DNA from: Ensifer adhaerens
GTDB lineage: Bacteria; Pseudomonadota; Alphaproteobacteria; Rhizobiales; Rhizobiaceae
Length of the DNA stretch: 64,000 bases
Assembly: GCF_020035535.1 (NCBI RefSeq)
Contig: NZ_CP083349.1
Location: forward strand, 2,294,001-2,358,000
Direction of reading: 5' to 3'
Of the stretch, positions 23,480 to 32,403 are shown in pieces. The notes beneath the pieces were generated by a model, which was not told where the DNA came from, searched no databases, and saw only the letters and a list, made by a program, of their open reading frames with translations. The position numbers were made by a program, and so were the translations under genes. Within the stretch, counting starts at the first letter, position 1; each line of letters opens with the position of its first letter.

Positions 23480-25213
23480 ATGGCGAACGAGCACGTCGAG
23501 CGGCGACTTGCGGTCATCATGGCCACCGACATCGTCGGCTATTCCCGCATGGCCGAGGCCGACGAACTGCGCACGATCGGCACGATGAAGCGGCTGCAGA
23601 ACGCGATCCTCGCCCCGGAAATTGCCGCCCGCGGCGGCCGGATCGTCAAGCTCATGGGCGACGGTTCTCTGGTTGTCTTCAACTCCGCCGTCGATGCGGT
23701 GGACTGCGCCATCTCGCTTCAGGGGGCGCTCGCCTGCGACCAGAAGGAGCAACCGGCCGATGACCGCATCCTCGTCAGGATCGGCATCAACCTTGCCGAC
23801 GTCGTCATCGAGGGGGACGATCTGCTCGGCGATGGCGTCAATGTCGCCGCCCGTCTTCAGGCGTCGGCATCGCCCGGCGGCATCTGCATCGCCGATGTCG
23901 TCCACCGGCAACTGAGCGCCAAGAGCCGATCAGCCTTCCTCGACGGCGGCGAGATCGCGCTGAAGAACATCTCGCGCCCGGCCCACGTCTGGCACTGGAC
24001 GGACGCACCGACGATGGGGCCGGCAGCCTCGCAAGCCTGCGCGCGCACCTCGATCGCGGTGCTGCCGTTCGAAAACCTCGGCGGCGCGCCGGATCAGACC
24101 TTTTTCAGCGACGGGATCAGCGAGGATATCATCGGCGGCCTTGCCCGCTTCCGCTCGCTTTCCGTCACGTCAGCCAGTTCGTCCTTCAGCTTCCGCGACA
24201 AGAATACGGACAGGAGAGAAACCGGCCGCAGGCTCGGCGCCACCTACCTGGTCGAGGGCAGCGTGCGGCGCGTCGGCGAGCGGATCCGCATCACCGCGCA
24301 ACTGGTGGAAGCCGCAACCGGCGCGCACCTCTGGTCGGACCATTACGACCGGAGCCTCACGGATATTTTCGCAGTCCAGGATGAGGTGACGCAGACGATC
24401 GTGTCGACCCTCGTCGGCCAGATCGAAAGCGCCGACCTGCGCCAGGTGCTGCGCAAACCGCCGACGAGCCTTGCGGCCTATGAATTCTACCTGCGCGGGC
24501 TTGCCCATATTCGCGGCTACGAGCCGGACGACAACCGGCAGGCCCGGGCCATGTTTCAGGCGGCGATCGAACGCGACCCGCATTTTGCCCTGGCCCACGC
24601 CTATCTGGCGCTCGCCACCATCGCCGAGCAGGGCTACGGCAACGCGCCGGCGGATGTTCTCGACGCGGCGATGGCGATGGCCCGCAAGGCCGTGTCGCTC
24701 GATGAGGCCGAAGGCGGCTGCCAGCGGCTGCTGGCACTCATTCACGTCAATCGCCGCGAATTCGAGTTGGCGGAGCGGCACTATCGCCGCGCCTATCTGC
24801 TGAACCCCAACGACGCCAATACACTGGTGCAGATGGGTGGCCTCTTTGCCCGGCGCGGCAAGCTCGACGAGGCGATGGAGTGGATCAATGAGGGCTTCCG
24901 GCTGAACCCGTTTCCGCCGCCCTGGTACAGCGCCGCCCTCGGCAACGCCCTCTATATTCTCGGCCATTACGATGAGGCCGCGGCAGCACTCAAGGAACTG
25001 CCCAATCCCGGCGCGTTCACGCTCGCCCGTCTCGTCGCCTGCCATACGCAGGCCGGCAACAGCGTCGCCGCCGAGGAGACGAAGGCTCGACTTCTGCAAG
25101 CGCGTCCGGACTTCTCGACGGAAGATTTCATCCGGCACGGCCTGTTGCTCGAACGGGACGAACACCGTGACCTGTTCCGCCAGGGCCTGTTGAAGGCGGG
25201 GCTGCCGAAATGA
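23480..25213 (+). CDS. Class III adenylate/guanylate cyclase with C-terminal TPR domain
   Basis: A 577-residue protein. Residues 8-170 form the class III cyclase homology domain, with metal-binding Asp17 (ATDIVGYSRM) and Asp61 (LMGDGSLVVF). Residues 190-300 look like a TolB-N/CadC-type segment beginning TSIAVLPFENLGG and containing FFSDGISEDIIGGLAR. Residues 310-560 are tetratricopeptide repeats (for example HFALAHAYLALATIAEQGYG). No transmembrane helix is evident, so it is cytoplasmic. Rhizobia carry many such cyclases; this one has no adjacent partner that explains its signal. Confidence 0.9.
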   Translation: MANEHVERRLAVIMATDIVGYSRMAEADELRTIGTMKRLQNAILAPEIAARGGRIVKLMGDGSLVVFNSAVDAVDCAISLQGALACDQKEQPADDRILVRIGINLADVVIEGDDLLGDGVNVAARLQASASPGGICIADVVHRQLSAKSRSAFLDGGEIALKNISRPAHVWHWTDAPTMGPAASQACARTSIAVLPFENLGGAPDQTFFSDGISEDIIGGLARFRSLSVTSASSSFSFRDKNTDRRETGRRLGATYLVEGSVRRVGERIRITAQLVEAATGAHLWSDHYDRSLTDIFAVQDEVTQTIVSTLVGQIESADLRQVLRKPPTSLAAYEFYLRGLAHIRGYEPDDNRQARAMFQAAIERDPHFALAHAYLALATIAEQGYGNAPADVLDAAMAMARKAVSLDEAEGGCQRLLALIHVNRREFELAERHYRRAYLLNPNDANTLVQMGGLFARRGKLDEAMEWINEGFRLNPFPPPWYSAALGNALYILGHYDEAAAALKELPNPGAFTLARLVACHTQAGNSVAAEETKARLLQARPDFSTEDFIRHGLLLERDEHRDLFRQGLLKAGLPK

Positions 25214-25419
25214 AGCGGGCGCTCGGCCCGATTCACGCCGTCATTCCCCGAGGACGCCCAAGTCCGAAGCGGCTTGGAAGAGCCTAACTACAGTTGAGAT
25301 CAATACTCGCGGAACCACAAAGATTTTAGTGGCCGAGCCTGTCGCGTGCACCTTGCATTAACAACTCGCATGCAAATTAGCATTGCTGCATGAAGCAGCT
25401 TCAAACCAAGGGCAATGAT

Positions 25420-25518
25420 ATGCTTGACCTTCCTGTGCTGATGCCGCTCGTGATCAGCTTTGCCGCGATCTATCTGTTCTTTCGCTGGGTCGTGTTCGAC
25501 ATGAACTCCCCCAAATAA
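25420..25518 (+). CDS. Small single-pass membrane protein
   Basis: A 32-codon open frame, MLDLPVLMPLVISFAAIYLF at its start, then FRWVVFDMNSPK. Residues 6-20 form one transmembrane helix, followed by a positively charged Arg. An AAGGG ribosome-like sequence precedes the ATG at 25420; an ATG at 25390 would add ten residues but has no ribosome site. It lies alone between the cyclase and the calcium exchanger genes. It has the look of a genuine small membrane protein, but I do not recognise a family. Confidence 0.45.
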   Translation: MLDLPVLMPLVISFAAIYLFFRWVVFDMNSPK

Positions 25519-25621
25519 CGGTCGCCCCGCGCGCTTACAGCGTCGCCCCTCGCTTACAGCGTAGATCCGGCCATCCCACCTAAAGTTCCCTGGATATTGC
25601 CAAGCAGCCGGGAGGCGTGCC

Positions 25622-26719
25622 TCACGGCTGTACCGGCGGCAGCAGGAACAGGGTCATGCCGAAGATCACATAGACCGTGAGCGCGAGCACGCCCATGTAC
25701 CAGGCCGAACGCCCGCCGTTGGAAAGCAGCGTCGCAGCCATCGTCGCGATCAGCATCATCACGACAGCACCCGGCCAGAATTGCAGGTCCATCGGCTGCG
25801 GGCCAATGACATAGCTCAGCAGAACCAGCAACGGCGCCACGAACAGGGAGATCTGCGCAGCGCTGCCGAGCGCAACGCCAACGCTGAGGTCCAAGCGATC
25901 CTTGCGCGCGGCCGAAAAGGCCGTCGCCATCTCGGCCGCGGCACCGGCCAGAGCCACCACGATGAAACCGACGAAGGCCGGTGTCATGCCCAGTTCCTGG
26001 GCGGCCACCTGCACCGATCCGACGAAGACCTCGCTGACCAGCGCCACCAGCACCGTAACTGCCAAAAGCACGACGATGCCCGTCGCCAGCGGCCAATGCA
26101 CCTCTTCCTCGCCATGCCCGCCACCGGCCGAGGCGAAGAGCTCGCGGTGGGTCTTCAGCGAAAACAGCATCCAGAGCGCGTAAACGACGATCAGCACGAC
26201 GGAGAGGCCGGCGCTGAGCTGTTGGGTGAAGGCCGTCTGCGGCTGGCTGTCGGCGCTGCCGATCAGCGATGGCACCAGCACGGCGACCGTCGCCAGAAAC
26301 AGGAGGCTCGCCTGGAAGCGTGCATTCACCCGGTTGAATTCCTGCAGGTGATGGCGCAGGCCGCCGAAGAGGAATGAGCCGCCGAGCATGAACAGCGTGT
26401 TGGTGACGATCGCGCCGGCGATCGATGCCTTGACCAGCAGATATTGGCCGGCCTGGAGCGCCATCAGCGCGATGACGAGTTCCGTCAGGTTGCCGAGCGT
26501 CGCGTTGAGAAGTGCGCCGATCGTGTCGCCGGTCCGCGCCGCAACCGCCTCCGTCGCCTGGCTGAGCAGGGCCGCGAGCGGCACGATGGCGGCGACCGAG
26601 AGCAGGAAGAGCAACGTGTGCGCCCCCGGCCAGATATGCTCTCCGGCGATGACGACGGGTACGAAGACGAGCAGCCAGAGAATGGGTGTCCGGCGAACAT
26701 AATCAAATGCACTGCCCAA
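25622..26719 (-). CDS. Calcium/proton exchanger (CaCA family)
   Basis: A 365-residue antiporter with eleven predicted membrane helices. Both alpha repeats are recognisable: GALLNATLGNLTELVIALMAL in the first half (cited as NATLGNLTELVIAL) and GAAAEMATAFSAARKDRLDLSVGVALGSAAQ in the second (cited as GAAAEMATAFSAA), with the acidic residues that bind Ca2+. It exports calcium in exchange for protons, at high pH in ChaA-type members. A TTG start at 26719 is chosen because GGGGAGG lies 5 bases upstream; a TTG at 26746 is less likely. Confidence 0.85.
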   Translation of the reverse strand: MGSAFDYVRRTPILWLLVFVPVVIAGEHIWPGAHTLLFLLSVAAIVPLAALLSQATEAVAARTGDTIGALLNATLGNLTELVIALMALQAGQYLLVKASIAGAIVTNTLFMLGGSFLFGGLRHHLQEFNRVNARFQASLLFLATVAVLVPSLIGSADSQPQTAFTQQLSAGLSVVLIVVYALWMLFSLKTHRELFASAGGGHGEEEVHWPLATGIVVLLAVTVLVALVSEVFVGSVQVAAQELGMTPAFVGFIVVALAGAAAEMATAFSAARKDRLDLSVGVALGSAAQISLFVAPLLVLLSYVIGPQPMDLQFWPGAVVMMLIATMAATLLSNGGRSAWYMGVLALTVYVIFGMTLFLLPPVQP

Positions 26720-27102
26720 GGCCGCCTCCCCAGCTCCAACCGGCAAGCATCCGTGATCGGTCGCGCCCGGCCGGATTCGGTTGGCTATGCCCCATGATTA
26801 TGCCGCTTCGGGCAAAGGCGCATTGACTTTTGTCAAGTCAACGCAGCCGACGTGCAAATCTGGCGCAAGGCACGGACCGCGTGTCCCAGCCCTCGCCTAT
26901 TCGTCCACCAGCCGTGCCACGAGATCGCTAAGCAGACGCTCGAGGTCCTCGTCCTTGTCCCGGCTCAGCGCCTCGAACCCGACCACCTGGCGCGGAAAAG
27001 GCCCGAAACGTCCTGGGTTTCTCGCCGCGCACGGCCAGCGCCACGATCGTCGACTGCGCGGCAAGCCTGATCCGGGCCGGCAGCAACAGCAATGGCGCGT
27101 AA
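26720..27102. other. Intergenic region with a possible decayed reading frame
   Basis: The segment contains an inverted repeat TTGAC-TTTT-GTCAA (26823-26836) and, on the minus strand, two overlapping open frames between 26897 and about 27100. One reads QSTIVALAVRGEKPR, the other GFEALSRDKDEDLERLLSDL and ends LVDE at a stop; a single frameshift would join them. There is no start codon with a ribosome site, so a decayed small gene is only a guess. Confidence 0.3.
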
Positions 27103-27567
27103 CTAGAGCGGCAACTCCGTCGAAAGCTTCACCTTCTGCATCGGCACATCCGTCTTGACGCTCTGTACCCCCTTGATCCGGGTCAGGTGCTCGATCTGAA
27201 AGCGCCGGTAATCATCGAGATCGCGGGCGACGATGCGCAGCAGGAAGTCGCACTCCCCGGCCATCAGGTGACATTCGACGATCTCCGGCAGCCGCTTCAC
27301 CGCCTCGTTGAAATCGTCGACCGACTTGGCGTCCTGCCCCTTCAGCCATACCCGGGCAAAGACCGTGAGGCCCATGCCCACCTTGGAAGCGTCGAGCAGC
27401 GCGACGTAACGGCTGATCACCCCGGCGTCTTCCAGGAGCTTGACGCGCCTGAGGCAGGGCGAAGGCGAAAGCCCCACTTCCTTGGCAAGCTCCACGTTCT
27501 GCAGGCGGCCGTTTCGTTGCAGGGCGGCAAGAATGCGCCGATCGATTGCATCCAATTCGATTGGCAT
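27103..27567 (-). CDS. Lrp/AsnC-family transcriptional regulator
   Basis: A 154-residue regulator. The N-terminal helix-turn-helix is LDAIDRRILAALQRNGRLQN followed by VELAKEVGLSPSPCLRRVKL (about residues 4-43), and the C-terminal half is a RAM ligand-binding domain with the pattern ECHLMAGECDFLLRIVARDL. It is divergent from azlCD, the classic arrangement in which an Lrp-type protein controls branched-chain amino-acid efflux. Confidence 0.93.
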   Translation of the reverse strand: MPIELDAIDRRILAALQRNGRLQNVELAKEVGLSPSPCLRRVKLLEDAGVISRYVALLDASKVGMGLTVFARVWLKGQDAKSVDDFNEAVKRLPEIVECHLMAGECDFLLRIVARDLDDYRRFQIEHLTRIKGVQSVKTDVPMQKVKLSTELPL

Positions 27568-27686
27568 CGCGCGCCTCTTATCTTTCTATTTTGACATTCT
27601 GATGCCAAATTTTCGCAACTTGGAAGCATAAAAGCAACCCAATTGCGCGGCCGCTTGACTAGTCTCCGCCGGCATAAGGAGACACC

Positions 27687-28412
27687 ATGAGCAGCATAGA
27701 ATTGGATAGCCTCGGCGAGGTCGCAAAGCCGGTCGGGGTCAGCGAGTTTCTCCGGGGGCTGACCGCAGCCGTACCGGTCCAGATCGGTTTTGTTCCCTTC
27801 GCGCTGGTGCTCGGGGCACAGGCTCAGCAGAAGGGCCTCAGCCACGCGGAGGTTCCGCTGATGACCGGCCTCAATTTCGGCGGCGGCTCGGAATTCGCGG
27901 CCATCGATCTCTGGACCTCGCCGCCACATATCGCGCTGATCGTCGCCATCACCTTTCTGATCAACAGCCGGCACCTGCTGATGGGCGCGGCGCTCGCGCC
28001 CTTTCTCGGCGCCTTGCCGAAGCGGAAGGTTCTGCCGGCGCTGTTCTTCATGTGCGATGAAAGCTGGGCCATGACCCTTGCCGACGCCCGCGCCCGGTCC
28101 TGCTTCAGCATGCCCTATTTCCTCGGCGCGGGTATTGCGCTCTGGGCCTGCTGGATGACCTTCACCGCCGTCGGCGCGGCGATCGGCCCGATGATCGGTA
28201 ATGTCGAGGCCTATGGCTTCGACATGGCCTTTCCTTCCGTCTTCCTCGTGCTGCTGAAGGGCATGTGGACCGGGCTTCGCGCAGCCCGCCCCTGGCTCGT
28301 CAGTCTCGTGACCGCGGCCCTCGTCTACCTGCTTGTCCCCGGCGCCTGGTATGTGGCCGCCGGTGCGCTCTCCGGCCTCGTCTCCAGCTATCTCCTTGCG
28401 AAGCAGCCATGA
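27687..28412 (+). CDS. azlC: AzlC-family branched-chain amino-acid exporter, large subunit
   Basis: A 241-residue membrane protein with the AzlC pattern: FLRGLTAAVPVQIGFVPFAL near the N-terminus and INSRHLLMGAALAPFL in the middle. With the small subunit AzlD it exports branched-chain amino acids or their analogues. The ATG is preceded by AAGGAGA. Its stop overlaps the azlD start by four bases (ATGA). An Lrp-type regulator is divergent 119 bp upstream. Confidence 0.92.
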   Translation: MSSIELDSLGEVAKPVGVSEFLRGLTAAVPVQIGFVPFALVLGAQAQQKGLSHAEVPLMTGLNFGGGSEFAAIDLWTSPPHIALIVAITFLINSRHLLMGAALAPFLGALPKRKVLPALFFMCDESWAMTLADARARSCFSMPYFLGAGIALWACWMTFTAVGAAIGPMIGNVEAYGFDMAFPSVFLVLLKGMWTGLRAARPWLVSLVTAALVYLLVPGAWYVAAGALSGLVSSYLLAKQP

Positions 28413-28708
28413 TCGACACAGTCACCCTCCTCACCATCCTGCTGATGGCATCCGTCACCTACACGACCCGCGCGCTCGGCTATCTGGCGTTCCGCGGCCG
28501 CACGCTCGGCTATCGTGCAACCGCCGTGATGGAGGCGGCCCCGGGCTGCGTGCTGATTTCCGTCATCGCCCCGGACTTCGTCTCCGACAAGCCCGCCAGC
28601 CTGATCGCGCTGGTCATCACACTTGTCGCCGCCACCCGGTTCTCGCTGCTCCCAACCGTGCTGATCGGCATCGCTTCGGCCGGCTTCCTCCGCCATTTTC
28701 TCGGCTGA
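28409..28708 (+). CDS. azlD: AzlD-family branched-chain amino-acid exporter, small subunit
   Basis: A 99-residue protein with three or four membrane helices and the AzlD pattern (TYTTRALGYLAF near residue 20, then PGCVLISVIAPDF). It is the partner of AzlC and is translationally coupled to it by an ATGA overlap. Expected to be controlled by the Lrp-type regulator divergent from the operon. Confidence 0.9.
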   Translation: MIDTVTLLTILLMASVTYTTRALGYLAFRGRTLGYRATAVMEAAPGCVLISVIAPDFVSDKPASLIALVITLVAATRFSLLPTVLIGIASAGFLRHFLG

Positions 28709-28766
28709 GCGACAGGCAAATCCGTGAAACCACTTGTTAAATCCCCCCGGCTAACATGAGCGGGCC

Positions 28767-30833
28767 GTGAAGCCGGGGTTTTTTGCGTTGCTGAACAATG
28801 ATCTCCATTCTTCCATCCGCGCAGGAGAGCAGGATCGCCGTGACGGGCTGAAACCTGGAAACCGCTTTCTGGGGCGCGTCGTTGCCTGCAACGGCGCCCG
28901 TGCCACGATTGCCGCCGTCTCCGAAGGCGGCGAGACGTCCCTGGCCGAACTCTGGTCCGTCGGAAGGCTCATCTCCATCTCCGTCGGTAGAAACCGCGTC
29001 GTGGCGCTGGTCTATTCCATGCAGACCGCCTCCGCCGAATGGGGCGAAGACAGCGACAACACCTTCCGCATCGAAGTCGAGCTGATGGGTGAGGTCCACA
29101 TCGGGCCGGACGGCCGCGAAGAGTTTTCCGCCGGCATCAGCCAATATCCCTTTCTCGGCGCCATCGCGCACCGCATTCGCGGGTCCGACCTGGCGCGGAT
29201 CTACGACAACGGTCGCAACGACAGCTGCATCATCGGCAAGCTCACCCAGGACGAGAGCCTCGACGCGACGATCCACGTGCCCTCGATGCTGGCCAAGCAT
29301 TTCGCCATCGTCGGCACGACCGGCGTCGGCAAGTCGACCGCGGTCACGCTCTTGCTCAACAAGGCGATCGCTTCCGATCCGAAGCTGCGCGTGCTGATCC
29401 TCGATCCGCACAACGAATTCGCCGCCGCCTTCCCGGAGCTCGCGGTTGTCATCGATACCGATACGCTCGACCTGCCTTTCTGGTTCTTCCGCCTCGAGGA
29501 ATTCGCCGAGGTGATCTTCCGCGGCCGCCCGGCGCCGCCGGACGAACTCGACATGCTGCGCGACATCATCCCCGAAGCGAAGAAAGCTTTCCGGGGTGGG
29601 GAATCGGGGCTCATGCGGCGCCAGACCGAGAAGAGCTCGATTACCGCGGATACGCCGGTACCCTACCGCATCGCCGACCTGCTGGCGCTGATCGACGAAC
29701 GCATCGGCCGGCTGGAGGGGCGCAACGACAAGCCGCATTTGCGCTCGCTGAAGGTCAAGATCGTCTCCGCGATCAACGACCCGCGCTACCATTTCATGTT
29801 CTCCTCGAACACGATCACCGACACGATCCAGGATACGATCGCCAAGATCTTCCGCATTCCCGGCGACGGCAAGCCGATCGCCACCTTCGAGCTTGCCGGC
29901 ATCCCTTCGGAAGTCGTCAATTCCGTTGCTTCGGTGCTCTGCCGCATGGCTTTCGAAATCGGCCTGTGGAGCAATGGCGGCATCCATATGCTGGTCGTTT
30001 GCGAAGAGGCGCACCGCTACGTGCCGGCCGATCCCTCGCTCGGCTTCCTGCCGACCCGCCAGGCTATCGCCCGCATCGCCAAGGAAGGCCGCAAATACGG
30101 CGTGTCGCTCGGCGTCATCACCCAGCGCCCCGGCGAACTCGACCCGACGATCCTGTCGCAGTGCTCGACGGTCTTTGCCATGCGCCTTGCCAACGACCGC
30201 GACCAGGAGATCATCCGTTCGGCCATTCCGAACTCGTCGACCTCCACCACCAGCTTCATCTCCTCGATCGGCAACGGCGAAGCGATCGCCTTCGGTGAAG
30301 CCGTCGCCGTGCCGATGCGCATGCGCTTTTCCCGCATCTCCGAAGAGCGCCTTCCGCGCGCCCACGGCATCATCGATCGCGTCGACGAGGACGCGCCACC
30401 GATCGTCGACCTGCGCTCGATCGTCAGCCGCATGCGCTCGATCAGCGGCCCCGACATTTCCGGTTTCCAGCAAAGCTACATGGCGGCGCAATCCGGCAGC
30501 GAGGCGCGCCTCTGGGACGCCGAACTCGGCGCTTCTGCGGAAGACGCCGCGCCCGATCCGGCCCCCCACGACGCGCCGCCCGAGATCGAACCCTATCGCC
30601 CGGACATGCTGCCGCGTGCGGCTCCAGCCGTTAATCCGGAACTGGAGCGCTTCAACCTGATCCGCCAGCAGCTTCTGAACGAGAAGCCCGCCGCCGAGCA
30701 GCCGGCGCCCCGCTTCGGAGCGTCGCCAACCGGACACGGTTCGTCGGCCACCGGCAGCGATCGGCCACGCGAAGGTTCGCTCCGCGAAAGCCTGCTGAAG
30801 CGTCCGCTCGGCAGCATCATCCGCAAGACCTAG
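28767..30833 (+). CDS. HerA-like ATP-binding protein (DUF87/FtsK-HerA superfamily)
   Basis: A 688-residue ATPase. An N-terminal beta-barrel HAS-like domain covers about residues 25-120, Walker A GTTGVGKST is at 183-191, Walker B LVVCEEAH ends near residue 416, and the sensor/arginine region QRPGELDPTILSQC follows. The last 110 residues are Pro/Ala-rich and probably disordered. HerA proteins are hexameric DNA translocases that usually pair with the nuclease NurA, but no nurA-like gene is adjacent. The start is a GTG at 28767; no in-frame ATG lies nearby. The role in DNA repair or processing is inferred from the family. Confidence 0.85.
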   Translation: MKPGFFALLNNDLHSSIRAGEQDRRDGLKPGNRFLGRVVACNGARATIAAVSEGGETSLAELWSVGRLISISVGRNRVVALVYSMQTASAEWGEDSDNTFRIEVELMGEVHIGPDGREEFSAGISQYPFLGAIAHRIRGSDLARIYDNGRNDSCIIGKLTQDESLDATIHVPSMLAKHFAIVGTTGVGKSTAVTLLLNKAIASDPKLRVLILDPHNEFAAAFPELAVVIDTDTLDLPFWFFRLEEFAEVIFRGRPAPPDELDMLRDIIPEAKKAFRGGESGLMRRQTEKSSITADTPVPYRIADLLALIDERIGRLEGRNDKPHLRSLKVKIVSAINDPRYHFMFSSNTITDTIQDTIAKIFRIPGDGKPIATFELAGIPSEVVNSVASVLCRMAFEIGLWSNGGIHMLVVCEEAHRYVPADPSLGFLPTRQAIARIAKEGRKYGVSLGVITQRPGELDPTILSQCSTVFAMRLANDRDQEIIRSAIPNSSTSTTSFISSIGNGEAIAFGEAVAVPMRMRFSRISEERLPRAHGIIDRVDEDAPPIVDLRSIVSRMRSISGPDISGFQQSYMAAQSGSEARLWDAELGASAEDAAPDPAPHDAPPEIEPYRPDMLPRAAPAVNPELERFNLIRQQLLNEKPAAEQPAPRFGASPTGHGSSATGSDRPREGSLRESLLKRPLGSIIRKT

Positions 30834-30890
30834 CGCGAACGCCTGGCCGTTCTGGCGCGATACCTGGCAATTGAGCCGCCATTCAACGAC

Positions 30891-30990
30891 GCGCGTCCGG
30901 TCAGACGCGCAAGCGTCGCTGTGGTACTTTGAAAGCCCGCAAGTTTTGTCCTTCGACCGGCTACGATTGAAGGCAACATGCAGTAGAATT
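30891..30990. repeat. Dispersed intergenic repeat, full-length copy
   Basis: A segment reading TCAGACGCGCAAGCGTCGCT, then GTGGTACTTTGAAAGCCCGC, then AAGTTTTGTCCTT and a closing AAGGCAACATGCAGTAG. The arms AAGTTTTGTCCTT and AAGGCAACATGC pair around a short GC-rich loop. It closely resembles the copy at 51503-51596. Confidence 0.6.
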
Positions 30991-31055
30991 CAGGTTTTGA
31001 TTGACTCGTGATCCGAGTGCTCGCCCAAAGGGGGGGGCCCGCGCGGAGGAAGATC

Positions 31056-31751
31056 TTGCCTGAGAATGACTATGATGCGTTTGCGGCCTCCTATGATGCC
31101 GACAACGAGAACAACGCCTGGAACGCCTATTACGAGCGGCCGGCGGCCCTTGCCCTCGTCGGCGATGTCGCCGGGCTTCGGGTGCTGGACGCCGGCTGTG
31201 GTGGCGGCGCCCATGCTGCAGCACTGCTCGCGCGCGGCGCGACGCTGACGGGCATCGACAGAAGCGCCGGCCTCCTGGAGATCGCCAGCCGCCGCCTCGA
31301 AGGACGCGCACGCCTGCTGGTCGCTGACCTGAACGACCCTCTGCCCTTCGAAGACGGCGCCTTCGACGTCGTGCTTGCGTCCCTCGTCATGCACTATCTG
31401 CACGACTGGTCGCCCGCTCTCCTCGAGTTCAGGCGGGTGCTGTCGCCGAGCGGGCGCCTGGTGCTTTCGACGCATCACCCGTTCATGGATCACCAGCTCT
31501 CCGGCCACGACAACTATTTCGAGACCTACAGTTTCGACGACACCTGGGAACGCGGTGGCCGGACGATCGAGATGCGATTCTGGCACCGGCCGCTCCACGC
31601 CATGGTCGAGGCGCTCACCTCTGCAGGGTTTCGCATCGAGACGATAAGCGAACCCCAGCCCGACCCGCGCGCCCGCACCCTCTTCCCCGAGGCGTATGAG
31701 AGCCTGACGACCAGGCCGCGCTTCCTCTTCTTTTCGGCGGCGAAGGCTTGA
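31056..31751 (+). CDS. Class I SAM-dependent methyltransferase
   Basis: A 231-residue methyltransferase with the SAM-binding motif I LDAGCGGG at about 44-51, motif II-like acidic residue in GIDRSAGLLE, and FDVVLASLVMHYL as motif IV. It belongs to the broad UbiE/methyltransf_11 group; the substrate is unknown. A TTG start at 31056 is favoured because GGAGGA lies 5 bases upstream; a GTG at 31008 would add 16 residues not typical of the family. It follows the HerA-like gene after a repeat-containing gap and may have its own promoter. Confidence 0.83.
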   Translation: MPENDYDAFAASYDADNENNAWNAYYERPAALALVGDVAGLRVLDAGCGGGAHAAALLARGATLTGIDRSAGLLEIASRRLEGRARLLVADLNDPLPFEDGAFDVVLASLVMHYLHDWSPALLEFRRVLSPSGRLVLSTHHPFMDHQLSGHDNYFETYSFDDTWERGGRTIEMRFWHRPLHAMVEALTSAGFRIETISEPQPDPRARTLFPEAYESLTTRPRFLFFSAAKA

Positions 31752-31939
31752 GCCCAGCTCCTGGATTGCGGCTTGACAGGAATGGCGGGAAGACTGTCCT
31801 CGGCGCGTCCCGACAACAGCCGTCGGTCCTCAGGACCGATCCCTGGGGAACTTTTGCGCTGGACGCATCGTTGCTGAGGATGGCTCTACGGGCATCCCTT
31901 GTCTTGTTTGAATAGCGCACGCATCGATCGGAGGCTGGC

Positions 31940-32341
31940 ATGGTCACAAGCATAACCCCTTTCTTGATGTTTCAGGATGGCATGGCCGAAGCCGCCATGG
32001 CCTTCTACGTCTCGCTGTTCCCGAACGCCGAGGTGCTGGAGATCGAGCACTATGGCCCGGGCGAGCAGGGAGCTGAAGGCAGCATCAAGGTGGCGCTCTT
32101 CCGGCTCGGCGCGCAGCGGGTCAAGTGCATCGACAGCCCGGTCAAGCACGCCTTCGAATTCACCCCGTCCTTCTCATTCTTCGTCGAATGCCAGAGCGAG
32201 GACGAGATCATCACGCTCGCGACCATGCTGGCCGAGGGCGGCGCCATACTGATGCCGCTCGACAATTACGGCTTCAGCCAGCGCTTCACCTGGATCAACG
32301 ATCGTTTCGGCGTGTCCTGGCAACTGAACCTCGCCGACTGA
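31940..32341 (+). CDS. VOC-superfamily PhnB-like protein
   Basis: A 133-residue protein of the vicinal oxygen chelate fold, PhnB/3-demethylubiquinone-methyltransferase-like group. It begins with the family pattern ITPFLMFQDGMAEAAMAFYV and contains PSFSFFVECQSEDE and FGVSWQLN at the end. Such proteins are usually dimers without a known reaction. A GGAGG ribosome site precedes the ATG. Monocistronic. Confidence 0.85.
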   Translation: MVTSITPFLMFQDGMAEAAMAFYVSLFPNAEVLEIEHYGPGEQGAEGSIKVALFRLGAQRVKCIDSPVKHAFEFTPSFSFFVECQSEDEIITLATMLAEGGAILMPLDNYGFSQRFTWINDRFGVSWQLNLAD

Positions 32342-32403
32342 TCGACCGAAACACTTGGAGCGGGATGCGGGCGGAAAGCCGCGCACACTTTTCCTCGTCC
32401 CGC

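Noticed and set aside
28737..30737. A 666-codon open frame on the minus strand
   Set aside because: Antisense to the HerA-like ATPase gene, whose Walker motifs are intact.
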